Assembly: GCA_001599755.1 (NCBI GenBank)
Contig: BCHX01000006.1
Location: 3,769,336-3,833,335 of the forward strand
Length of the DNA stretch: 64,000 nt
DNA from: Gliomastix tumulicola
Taxonomy: Eukaryota > Ascomycota > Sordariomycetes > Hypocreales > Bionectriaceae
Direction of reading: 5' to 3'
A program made the translations under genes and the position numbers. Under the pieces are notes generated by a model that did no database searches, was not told where the DNA came from, and saw only the letters and a list, made by a program, of their open reading frames with translations. Numbering within the stretch: the stretch's first letter is position 1; each line of letters begins with the position of its first letter. This document shows positions 42,142-51,821 of the stretch, piece by piece.

Positions 42142-43848
42142 ATGAGTTCGTCAGAGATAGGACTGCTGAATATCGACGACACGTATCCCGAGGATTTCAC
42201 CTTTGGCCCTGACACAGGTGACTCAATCCCCAGAGACGGCCCAGCAGACGGAGCAATACCAGATGATATGCACGAGGTCTTTGCGTTTGATCCCGATCTA
42301 TTCGGGACCGACGGATTCACAATGGGATTGAACGATGCTTCCTTGGCGACGCCAGTGCCTTTCTCCAGCGATCCCTTTGGCGGGCAGCAGGACTTCCCCC
42401 ATCTCGACCGTCCACATCATCAGCCTCTCCAGTCACAACTGCACCACGCACCCAGCTGGGAACTCCATCCTTCACCTCAAGAAAGCCTCACCATGAATCA
42501 CATCAATCCACAGCGGTCTCTTCCACGCCGGAGAAGTCGTTATTTTCACACCGATCGCCGGCACGGGTCAAGACCGCAGGCGATCCCTCAGTACCCCGGC
42601 CACGACGACACTGCCCTCAACCCAATGCAGCGATGGCGAGATTCGCCTCCGGAAGCCGAGGGGGCATCTCTCGCCGCGATAGCTGATGCGCTGAAAGACG
42701 CTCTGCCTTCCATGGGGTCGGCTTCCAGCAGTGAGGCCAGCCGGAGGAGGAACAGACGACGGGCAGCGTACTCGACGAGCGGCGGCACGAGCGTGTCCTC
42801 TATATCGACGGGGTCTAGCCGATCTATCACCTCGCACCACAAAGGTACGAGCAGCTTGCGACGGGGTCGCGTTGCCAAAGCAGCAGGATCAAGGGGGCGG
42901 AAGGCGACGGGAAACTCTGACCAAGAACGCCGCCCGTTCCAGTGCACATTCTGCTGCGACTCGTTCAGGACCAAGTACGACTGGTCCCGCCACGAGACGA
43001 GCCTGCATCTCAGCCTCGAGAAATGGGTTTGCTCGCCTCACGGGGGTGCAGTCATATCCCAGGCGACGGGAAGGAATCACTGCGCCTACTGCAACATGCT
43101 CGATCCAGCACCTGAACACCTGGAGATGCATGCCCACAGTCTGTGCCACTCGGGCGACGAGACTCATGTTTTCAGCAGGAAGGACCATTTGGTCCAGCAT
43201 CTGAGGCTCGTCCACCGTCTGGATACCCTCCCTATCATCAGCGACTGGAAGGTCGAAGCCCCTCCGATGGTGTCCCGATGCGGCTTTTGCAATACGACGA
43301 TGCACACCTGGCGACAGAGGGCGGACCACCTTGCGGCGCACTTCAACGAAGGCAAGACAATGGACGACTGGCAGGGGGGTCACGGGTTTGAGCCCTCGAT
43401 TGAAGCTCAGGTGATGAACGCATTGCCGCCCTACACACTCGGCACGGAGAGGCGGAGCTTTGTGCCCTTCTCGGCCACTTGCTCAGATAGCAGGGACCAC
43501 ATCATGCAAATGCGCAAGTTTTACGAGGACAGACAATCCGGGGAGGACGATATCCAAGGGGCTCCTGGCTTGGGGCCTTCCTCAGCGGACCAGGTGCCAG
43601 CTTGTGCTGGTGCAGAGGAGGACAGATCTATGGTGTCACACACGAGCATGACCTGGATCACACGTGGTATGGCGCGGTTTGCTCAGCGTCAGATGCGATT
43701 GGGGGTCATCCCTACAGATGCCATGTTCCAGAATGAGGCGAGACGACTGATCTACGGAAGTGAGGACGGCTGGGAGCAGACGATTGCCGATAACGGGGAA
43801 TGGCTCGCCAACTTTCGCACACAGATAGTTGAGAAAGACTCGTCATAA
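42142..43848 (+). CDS. C2H2 zinc-finger protein, probable transcription regulator
   Basis: 568 residues in one exon from the first ATG. The N-terminal half is acidic and then rich in Ser, Arg and His (low complexity). A finger follows: FQCTFCCDSF with two Cys, then SRHETSLH with two His. Further Cys/His pairs occur (CAYCNMLD, RCGFCNTTMHTWRQRADHLAAHF), ending in the DHLAAHFNEGKTMDDW block found in many fungal C2H2 regulators. It is likely nuclear. The frame is open a few codons upstream but begins with GTG, so the true start could differ. It lies just downstream of the aminotransferase on the same strand and may control that gene and the exporter. Confidence 0.8.
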   Translation: MSSSEIGLLNIDDTYPEDFTFGPDTGDSIPRDGPADGAIPDDMHEVFAFDPDLFGTDGFTMGLNDASLATPVPFSSDPFGGQQDFPHLDRPHHQPLQSQLHHAPSWELHPSPQESLTMNHINPQRSLPRRRSRYFHTDRRHGSRPQAIPQYPGHDDTALNPMQRWRDSPPEAEGASLAAIADALKDALPSMGSASSSEASRRRNRRRAAYSTSGGTSVSSISTGSSRSITSHHKGTSSLRRGRVAKAAGSRGRKATGNSDQERRPFQCTFCCDSFRTKYDWSRHETSLHLSLEKWVCSPHGGAVISQATGRNHCAYCNMLDPAPEHLEMHAHSLCHSGDETHVFSRKDHLVQHLRLVHRLDTLPIISDWKVEAPPMVSRCGFCNTTMHTWRQRADHLAAHFNEGKTMDDWQGGHGFEPSIEAQVMNALPPYTLGTERRSFVPFSATCSDSRDHIMQMRKFYEDRQSGEDDIQGAPGLGPSSADQVPACAGAEEDRSMVSHTSMTWITRGMARFAQRQMRLGVIPTDAMFQNEARRLIYGSEDGWEQTIADNGEWLANFRTQIVEKDSS

Positions 43849-44473
43849 AGATAATACCGGGATTAAATGGAGAGATCATCTGCTGCGCTGGATGTGCGAG
43901 ATCCCATGGTGATCCCTGGGCATGAAGCTGCCAACTTCACGGAGCATGAGCGATGATGCTTAGCGGAGTCGAACTTATCCCTGATTTACCCATGAGGAGG
44001 AGGAAGCTGGTGAGCAGGGTGCAGGGCGCACGCCTGGAGACTACAGGGCGTAGGGCGTAAGGCGTAAGGCGTAAGGCGTAAGGAGCATTTCGTAGGGCGT
44101 AGGGCGTACGAGTGGGGTGGCTGGGTGGACTCACGATAGTTGCTCAGATTCCACGGCAGGTGGTTTGGTATGAAGTGAAATAGCGTGATAGGGCTAAATC
44201 TTGATGTTAGAGAGGGGATAGAATAGCTGGAGCATCTCGTTATCGTTGAAATGGCGTTCAATTGACGTCTAGAAGACACTACTCGCCGATGAAGCACAAG
44301 ACTAAGCGAGAAATCATTCCACCGCGAACTCTTGCACAGAACACCATCACGCGGTCGAATAAATACATGTACCTCAAACCTTTCTTTCAACTACGTCACA
44401 TCAATAGAATGTATATTTCATGCTTCTTTTCAAAATCCGCACTACAGTCGAGGCAGAGCCCCGAAGACTTGAA
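43849..44473. other. Convergent intergenic region with minisatellite
   Basis: About 620 bases between two 3' ends. The only structure seen is the heptamer repeat listed separately. Confidence 0.55.
44046..44110 (+). repeat. Heptamer minisatellite GCGTARG
   Basis: About five direct copies of GCGTAGG/GCGTAAG in the left block and two to three more in a second block (44091-44110), separated by a spacer. The unit gives rise to the 11-mer CGTAGGGCGTA, which also occurs (inverted) at 40356 and 41800. Confidence 0.85.
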
Positions 44474-45582
44474 TCAGAATATGATCCCTCCCATGTTCTC
44501 CGATAGACCTTCCATCCCGATCTTGAGAAAGTTGGCATCTTCCTGGATCTGCTTGCCCACAACCCCGTTCCTGACCTCGTCAATGTCCCAGTTGGCCAGA
44601 AAGAAGCGGCCATGCAAGAATCGTGCTTCCTTGGTCGCCGCCCAGACAGCGGTGTGACCAGGGAGGTTTTCTGCATCGCACCAGAGTGTTAGCTGGAGTC
44701 CGGGCCGTTCATCAAGTTGAGGCAATCCAAACGACCGTGGTTGCGCAGCAAGTATTACGAGGAGTGAGGCTTACCGTGATCGAATCGAATACCGGAATCC
44801 TCCGTGACACCGAGCTTGCGCGCTGACTCGCTGAGGACTCCGCCGGGGTGGAAGCTGACGACTTGCATATCTTCGGGCTTGGTATCTTTGGCAATCTGCT
44901 GTAGCAGGAGAGTCGCAGAGTTCTTGGTGAGGCCGTAGGTTGGGCGCTCGGGCCCCATGGACGTCCACATGTAAGCCGCGATGGTAGAGATGTTGACAAG
45001 GAACTGTGACGGGTAAGCCGGTGTGAACGGGTGGTCGATGCGGGAATAGCAAGTTCATGGTGATTCAAGATATTGCAAGAAAGATATGTGACTGACCTTC
45101 TGTCCACTTCCCGTCTTCTGCTTGTAGAATCCCTCGGTCAGATACAGCGGTGAGCGGACGTTTGTCTCAAAGTCCGCCCAAGCCGCCTCGGATCCCATCT
45201 CAAGGATGGGAGCGGACTTCCCATAAGCGGCTGCGCTCAGTACCAGGACATTGACATAGGCGCCTTCAGCATCAAGATCGGACCAAAGTTTGTGGATCTG
45301 CTCGATGCTCGAGATATCGACAGTCCGTCCTTCGACCTTCGTCGAGGAGCCGACCTCTTGCTGGATCTTGGAGGCGGCGTCTGTCACGACATCAAGGCGG
45401 CGGCCAAGAATGATGACGCGAGAGGCGTGGACAAGGGCGAATCCGCGAGAGATACCGAATCCAATACCAGTGCTCCCACCGGCGACGATGACAGTCTTTC
45501 CCGCCTGGCTGAGCTCCGGTCGTGAGGGGTCAATGGCAGGATACGTATCCTTGTGGTATTTCTGAAGGCTGGGATGAGACAT
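44474..45582 (-). CDS. Short-chain dehydrogenase/reductase (classical SDR)
   Basis: Exons 45097-45582, 44775-45003 and 44474-44670 join to 303 residues. The cofactor motif is GGSTGIG (35-41) after TVIVA; the catalytic pair is Tyr185 and Lys189 in PTYGLTKNSA, preceded by a NISTIAAY strand. The arginine-rich GRRLD after beta-strand 2 fits NADP(H). It is an oxidoreductase of unknown substrate, cytosolic by its lack of any targeting signal. It is divergent from a Zn2Cys6 regulator 626 bases away, which may be its specific activator. Fungal enzymes of this kind serve in secondary metabolism and detoxification alike. Confidence 0.88.
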
Positions 45583-46208
45583 GTTGCTGTGGAAAGGTGC
45601 TTGGGATGGAATATGGTAAGGAGTTCGTTCCAGGTAGTCTGTTGTAGGTAGTAACTGTGTGAACTGGTGGTGACTGAAGACGGGTTTGCTGGCAAATCTA
45701 CGAATATCGAGGCAGCGGTAATGGCCGCTTTAAATATGAGACTCGAGCATAACGAGCTTTACTTCGCCTTGTAGACGTGGTTGGATTATGAAGCACATGT
45801 CGAAGCATCTGGCCCAGGTGCGGATGACGCCCGCGAATGATTCCAAACGAAGGACAGTGCGTGAAGGGGGAGAGATACGAAGTGCCAAAGATGACGGAGG
45901 CTTGCGGACAATGCCCACTGCATAGCAAATGCTCTCGGAGATCTTCTCATTGAAAGAATCGTTAGCCGTTGATGGGAGCATGCTGAATGCTGCTGCGGGC
46001 GGACTGCGGAGGTCAGAGACAAAGTGCGGGCAAGCTGCGGACTAGGCTTACAAACCATCGCTGTGCTGACGCTGTTAAGCAGCCTATCCGCCGCCTCAAG
46101 CGGGTTAAAGCTGCGGGACTTTCCCGCAATCATCCCCTCCAGCTACCACCTTTCGGACGCTCTCGGTTCATTGACAGTCACCAGCGCCCAGACCCCAGCA
46201 CAGTCCCA
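45583..46208. other. Divergent promoter, SDR and Zn2Cys6 regulator
   Basis: About 630 bases. Open frames extend upstream of the regulator ATG but look like leader sequence. No repeat seen. Confidence 0.45.
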
Positions 46209-47609
46209 ATGGCGGAACCTGCCAGTGCCATCTTGGACCCCCTGCAAAAGCGCCCTGCGTGCGTCTCATGCAGCAAAGCCAAGCGGAGGTGCTCCAAGCA
46301 GCTCCCGGCCTGTGCACGCTGTCGAGGCAAACGCCATCCTTGCGTCTATCCCATGACACGCATCGTGCTTACCTCGAGCGAATATCTCTCGCCCCGGTAT
46401 GTCGCGGATGGGGCTGTTGGCATGGAGCATGGCACGTCACCTGACAGCGGAGTGGTGATCTCGGGAGACCAGATAATCACCGACTCGTCAACTTTCCGCT
46501 CCGACCACCGCCAAAGGATAGAACCATCAACTTGGGAGCGGGAAGCCCCCGAGACCGAGATTGCAACCACTGCGGCAACCCCAGTGTCCATCCAACGGCA
46601 CCTAGACAGCCCCTGGTTTCTCAGCCACGACTCCTGGCGGATATATCCAAGCCCAGGCAATGCCGATTCCATTTCTTTCCAGGATTCAGGACTTGAATAC
46701 TTCATTGCCAGTGTCAGGAGGTGGCTCGATCAATGGCTCAGAGAGGGCCACAACGTCTTTATCCACCCCCGACTGTACGGCAGCAACGGTCAGTTACCAG
46801 GCTGCGTGGGCGACGCATATGCGGCTTACCAGACCTATGGCTCGGCTACATCCTCTAATAAGAAGGTGGCCTTGCGTGTCGTCGGTGGCTTTGCCAAGCG
46901 TCTTGTCGAAAACCAGAGTCTGTTTGACGATTTGGAAGCCGAGACACTCGATATACAGAGCCACCTGAGCAGGACACAGGCCCTTCTCGTGTTTCAAATC
47001 ATACGTCTCTTTGATGGAGACATAAGATCCCGGGCGGACGCAGAAGCCGACTCCAGTACCCTCATCAAGTGGTCCTACCAGCTCATGGATCGCGCTGCAG
47101 CCGTCAGTTCTGAGATTCACCCTGGTCGACGCGACTCTGGAGACGATTTGTCCCCGCCGCAGCAAACAAGCCCGACCACAAGAACATATCCCCACACTCT
47201 GAGTCTTCAGTCTGATGGCACGGTTGCTTCAACATGGCGAGCATGGATTCTATCCGAGTCTATCCGTAGAACCTGGATCATCGCCACGCTGACCGAGGCC
47301 GCCTACGCCATCCTGAAACACGGCCTCGCAGCATGCCCAGGCACCATTTCCTTTACGAGCCGGGCTGGACTGTGGGATGCAACCTCGCCGCAGCAGTGGC
47401 TCTCACGGCTTGGTGGAGATGAGCCAGGGTACCGAGCGTTGTCGGAGGACCATGGCTTCCCGTTGACATGCGCCGACGTTCCTGGACTTCTCGATGAGGC
47501 TCAGCCGGGCCACATAGATGACCTCACGCATAAACTGATCATCTACAGTGTGGGACGTGAAGAGTGGAATGATTGGAAGGAGAGTAGAGGTGACAAGGGG
47601 ATGTGCTAG
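46209..47609 (+). CDS. Zn2Cys6 transcription factor
   Basis: A single exon of 466 residues starting at the ATG that places the finger near the N-terminus. The zinc cluster is at residues 18-45 (C18, C21, C28, C35, C38, C45) with the basic KAKRR run. After it comes a Ser/Thr/Pro-rich linker and a helical region that fits neither fungal regulator middle-homology domain clearly. The frame is open upstream to 45987, but that part is unlike coding sequence of regulators. It is head-to-head with the SDR gene and may regulate it. Confidence 0.85.
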   Translation: MAEPASAILDPLQKRPACVSCSKAKRRCSKQLPACARCRGKRHPCVYPMTRIVLTSSEYLSPRYVADGAVGMEHGTSPDSGVVISGDQIITDSSTFRSDHRQRIEPSTWEREAPETEIATTAATPVSIQRHLDSPWFLSHDSWRIYPSPGNADSISFQDSGLEYFIASVRRWLDQWLREGHNVFIHPRLYGSNGQLPGCVGDAYAAYQTYGSATSSNKKVALRVVGGFAKRLVENQSLFDDLEAETLDIQSHLSRTQALLVFQIIRLFDGDIRSRADAEADSSTLIKWSYQLMDRAAAVSSEIHPGRRDSGDDLSPPQQTSPTTRTYPHTLSLQSDGTVASTWRAWILSESIRRTWIIATLTEAAYAILKHGLAACPGTISFTSRAGLWDATSPQQWLSRLGGDEPGYRALSEDHGFPLTCADVPGLLDEAQPGHIDDLTHKLIIYSVGREEWNDWKESRGDKGMC

Positions 47610-47800
47610 TCTGTCTTGGAGTAGCAGAACTCCTAATAAAGAAAGGCAATTTCTTGAATTATTCTATGTTGAAGGCCTACCACACTCCTGGATCTGGCCA
47701 ACGTAGAGGTCTTGATATAGTTGGGCCACCGAAGGCGGCTCTGACGCTTGCACACCATTGGGCGATATGGCTGATAGCTTGGCGCGACAGTTTGTCAGGT

Positions 47801-49056
47801 TCAGGGAAACGGGACTCGGAACTCCTCGCTAGGGGAGAGTCCTCGTAATTCCAGGTGCATTGGGGGTGGCCCTGATGGGGCAACTGAGCCACCCATCGGG
47901 TACGACCACGACTTGGACAGCCTCCCATCCAGATCCCTAGTCTTGACAATCCTGGCAATGAACTCTGCGATTGTCATTTCTATGTGCAGCTTGATGATGT
48001 AAATGAGTGACCGAAACTGCACGTATCTGTCGGATGGGGTCAGAGAGTCAGCGAGTCAGCACTGTCTTCGGCTATCTGATCCAACTCATTGGAGAAGACT
48101 CACATCTCGATGCGCGGTAGTGACACAAACCTTATGATGGTGATATCGAGACTGATCGAGAGGGTGACCATGGCAATGTTAAACCAGAAGAGCGGCCTGT
48201 ACTTGGTCAAGCCCTGTTGGATGAGCTTTGAGCGAACGAGGTAGATGAATAAAAGATTGAGGAAAGCATCCACGATGAGGCAGATTGACTTCTCAACGCG
48301 GTTCCACACGTCGTTGGCAACAGACCACCCGTGACCTCGCTGTAGTTGCGTTGGGATCCAGACGACCGCAGTCGTACTAGTGAGAATGAGGATGATGAAG
48401 AAGACGCTGATGCGGAGTCTTCTCGAGTCTGTATAGCTGTACATGACGAGAGATATACGGTTTGCCATGATTTGCGTGAGGCACTGGACCTTGTCGTCAC
48501 CGTTAGCAACTGCCGCTAAGATGACCTGAACGGGTTGGAATTACTTGAACCATCCATATAAGAACTGGCCGCCAGAATGATTGCATTAGCGAGGGGACAT
48601 TCTTTCACGACGAGTAGCATATGTGGCTTACTTTCGGCCAGGAAAAACCAGAAGCTGGATTTGGCGTGCAAGTCAGTTCGAACTCGGATCTAATGAAGGG
48701 TGAGATGATTCTACCGACCTCGGTGGGATGCTGCCCGTGGGATAGGCATAGTTGGTAGCGCCTTGGGTAATGCAACATGACCAGCAGACTCAGATTATGA
48801 CAATGTAGGCCTTCAGCTTCCCTCCCAACCGGTGCCAGCTCATATAGGTCTGGCGAGCGGCCTTGCCCGCAGCAAACACCGCAACAGCCAACAGAAAGCC
48901 CAGGATGATAGCGACAACCTCAAGCGTGCCTTTGGATATCGGGCCTGGGATGGAAAAAGCCGGTCAGTATGTGGTGGCGGTGGTCAGAGAAGTGACATTG
49001 CCACGGCGTAGTGACGTACGTTGGTGAAATGAAGGCGGCACAAGGAATCCAGTCAT
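47801..49056 (-). pseudogene. Fungal multipass integral membrane protein gene with one in-frame TGA
   Basis: Five exons (49020-49056, 48719-48944, 48632-48654, 48104-48515, 47801-48026) keep frame at all junctions and would encode about 307 residues with seven or so hydrophobic helices. It follows a large fungal family of plasma-membrane proteins: NRISLVMYS, then TTAVVWIPTQLQ, IEKSICLIVDAFLN, YLVRSKLIQQGLTKY and YIIKLHIEMTIAEFIARIVK. At codon 64 (bases 48790-48792) the frame reads TGA, where the family has a tryptophan (TGG). Everything else is intact, so this is either a recent null allele, a sequencing error or an exon boundary I cannot see; no splice choice tried by eye removes the stop without breaking the frame. 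The exon 4 acceptor is the least certain. Function of the family is unknown. Confidence 0.65.
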
Positions 49057-50268
49057 TCGAGCGGCTTCTTCTGGGGATGACACATTTGGGCTTGATGTGA
49101 GTTTGGGGGGCGTGTCCGATGTTCATTGCCATATTCACATGCTGCCGGCGTCGTGAGTCGATGCGTCCATGTTGGTCTTTGCGTGTCTTCACCATTGGTA
49201 GAAGGAATTACGGTGCGAGGGAGCTATGATTGAGGATAATCCAAGTAAGGTTTGGATCAACGACGGCAAGAATGAAAATCCGAGCCGGGCGATCCAGCAG
49301 TGAGCTGTTGATAGTTGCGATACAAGCTGCAGCTCACCCATGAGAAAGAGTTCGGGGTGCGGCACGCTAGCATCGCAGAGTTCGAGCGGAGTTTGAGTAG
49401 GCCATTGGGCTACTATATCAAACGTGACCGGTACCTTCAATCGACGCTGAATGAAGTTCAACGCGGCGTCAGTTAGTGACATACATACTACCTGTCGTGA
49501 CGTTTGCTGGAAGACGACAAGGACGGATGGAAGCACGGGGCGATAGACTTGAATCGCGGGCCGCTGTTCCATTAAATCATAATATTCAACGTCCCGATGG
49601 CTCTAGATGGTAGGTAACCTCTGGCATGTGACGGTTGAGACACGCGCTACTCCTGGCCACCTCGGAAATTCCGATGCTGCTCACCGCGCGTAGTTACTAG
49701 CTGTTGGTGTTCAAGTGCTGCCTCCACAGAAAGAAAGCATTGACATCGGGATGCCCGAGGACAAGGTGGATGAAGCCAAGCAAACCGGGGTAATCGCCAC
49801 CTATCGCGCACGGCACGGCACGCAGCCCGTTGCGGAACGTTCTAGATTTACGCAGCGGTGGTGATTATAGCCATCTTCGTACCCAAGTCTGCATGTTCAG
49901 CTGCCAACTTCATGGCGATCCCTTGTTGATAGTGTGCGGCTGAGTGAGACATTGGGTGGACTCCTTGCTGATCGACACTAAGACTATCAATAATTGGCAG
50001 ACTATGTACCCTCAGACTTCCCGTTCGGTCCAGCTGCATACTGACCGATGCTTGATTGGCTTGTTGGGCGGCTCAGCTGCAGACTAGTAAGTATCAGTGC
50101 AGCTGACGCACCGTATTTGTCTAGACTCCCAGTCCGTGCGCTTCCTGAGTGCATCTAGCTGGCGAATATAAAGCGAAGACGTAGGCGCTTCAACGATCCC
50201 AAGTGAAATCAAGCAAGCTCTGATTGCCCATTTGCCTAAAAACCTTTCAAACTCACGAATCGACCACC
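49057..50268. other. Intergenic region of 1.2 kb
   Basis: A 127-codon minus-strand frame (49189-49572) is present but has no recognised domain and no splice partner. Otherwise only the promoter of the thiol dioxygenase gene is inferred here. Confidence 0.45.
50167..50173 (+). promoter_or_regulatory. TATA box of the thiol dioxygenase gene
   Basis: TATAAAG about 100 bases upstream of the ATG at 50269, a good fungal core-promoter match. Confidence 0.5.
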
Positions 50269-51665
50269 ATGGCTGCTCCTCCCCCTTCCGACTTCTTCAA
50301 TCCCTTCCATCCAGGCCACTATGTATCCGAGCCTATCATCAGTCTTCCAGAGAAAGGCCACGCTGGGACTCCTGATGGAGACGCACCACTGGCACCCGAG
50401 CTCACCAACACCCTGAAAATCATCGGCCAGGGAACGGTATCTGTGTCCTCGGTCGCCAAGGGGGTTCTCAACCTATCCGTGCTGACGGATGTCGCGGGAG
50501 ATCCTACCTTGCGCCTAGCCATCGGCACTTCGGAGATCCTCTTCTACTCTGAGAACACCGGCGGGCAGGAGAAGATCCCCTTCACCTACACCAAGTCTGA
50601 GGATGCCTGCTTCATCAACTCGGGCATCCGAACGACGTACTGGCTGTCTCTGGACACTCCCAATGGCCGGCTTCGATACGGCAAATACTACACCAACAAA
50701 GCCATGACGCTGATCGAGGCAAACCTCAAGTATCAGAACGAGGAGGGCGTCATGGTCTGGACAGAGCCGGAAAAGTTCGCCTGGCTCGAGAATGTCAAGA
50801 CCGTTCAGGCGTGGCAGGACAACGAGCAGACTGGCAAGTTGACTCCCATCATCCATCCGCTGCCCGTCGTCATCGATCGCCCGCCGTTTGTGCTTCCTCC
50901 CGACCAGGTCACGCTCCAGGACCTGGACCAGGGGACGTACACAGCGCCCATCAACCTGCCCGAAGCTTGCCAGGCCTTGTATGGCAACGTCGCTGGCACT
51001 AAGATTGTGCTCAACGACGATGAGTTCCCACAGTTCGCCGAGGCAATCCAGTACAGCTGTGCCACGGAGGGCTGCTGGGCCTTTGAGAAGCTCAAGAAGA
51101 AAGCGGGTGAGTTCACCAAGGACAAGAATGGGACATATCTTCGCATAACGCTGGGCTACAACTTGGTATGACTGCAGACCTACTTCTTTGCTATTCTCTA
51201 TCATAGACTGACCGTTGTAACTAGGGCGACTCGCCGGGCATCCCATTTGTTCTGGAGATCTGGCCCGGACGCCACTACTCGCCTATCCATGACCACGGCA
51301 ATGCCTGCGCCGTGATCAAGGTCCTCCACGGAAGCATCAACTGCACGTGGTATGACTCGCTCAAGCAGAAGCCTATCGAGATCGGCAGCGCCAACCTGAC
51401 CAAAGGTGACGTGACCTGGATTGGTGACAACAACTACCAGATCCACAAGCTGTACAATCCGACGCCTACCGTATGCTGCACTATTCAGTGCTACCGCTAC
51501 GCCGAGCAGGACAATGTGCACTACGATGGCTTCAACTGGGTCGATGATAATGGCAACGTGTCCAAGTTCCTGCCCAACAGCGACAAGGCCTTTCTGGAGT
51601 TTAGGGCCATCATGAAGCGGGAGTGGGATGAGGCAACCAAGAAGGGCTTGGTGGGAAGAAACTGA
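50269..51665 (+). CDS. Cysteine dioxygenase-like (cupin) protein with long N-terminal extension domain
   Basis: Exons 50269-51165 and 51225-51665 join in phase 0 to 445 residues, about twice the length of cysteine dioxygenase. The C-terminal half is a CDO_I cupin: SPIHDHGNA supplies two iron histidines, IHKLYNP the third, TYLRITLGYN the likely substrate arginine and TIQCYRY the conserved tyrosine. The cysteine that cross-links to this tyrosine in mammalian CDO aligns with Ala here, as in bacterial-type enzymes. The first 230 residues are beta-rich and I do not recognise them with certainty; the SGIRTTYWLSLDTPNGRLRYG stretch resembles sugar- or lipid-binding beta domains. It should add O2 to a thiol to make a sulfinate. 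It is convergent with the P450. Confidence 0.87.
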
Positions 51666-51821
51666 GATGCGGTGCTGTGGTACACGGAGCAACTGCTGTG
51701 ATCGTCATCGGGTGATACACTATGATATGTAACCAAGTAATAGGTTTTCAATATGTACAGTCTAACCATGGAATAAGAGAGACAGACGTGGCTTCATCAT
51801 CGTCTTCTCCGCGACAACGTC

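Noticed and set aside
44046..44110. Heptamer repeat as a telomere-type or CRISPR array
   Set aside because: The unit GCGTARG is not TTAGGG, and there are no unique spacers.
49189..49572. 127-codon minus-strand frame
   Set aside because: No domain, no splice partner and composition unlike the flanking genes.
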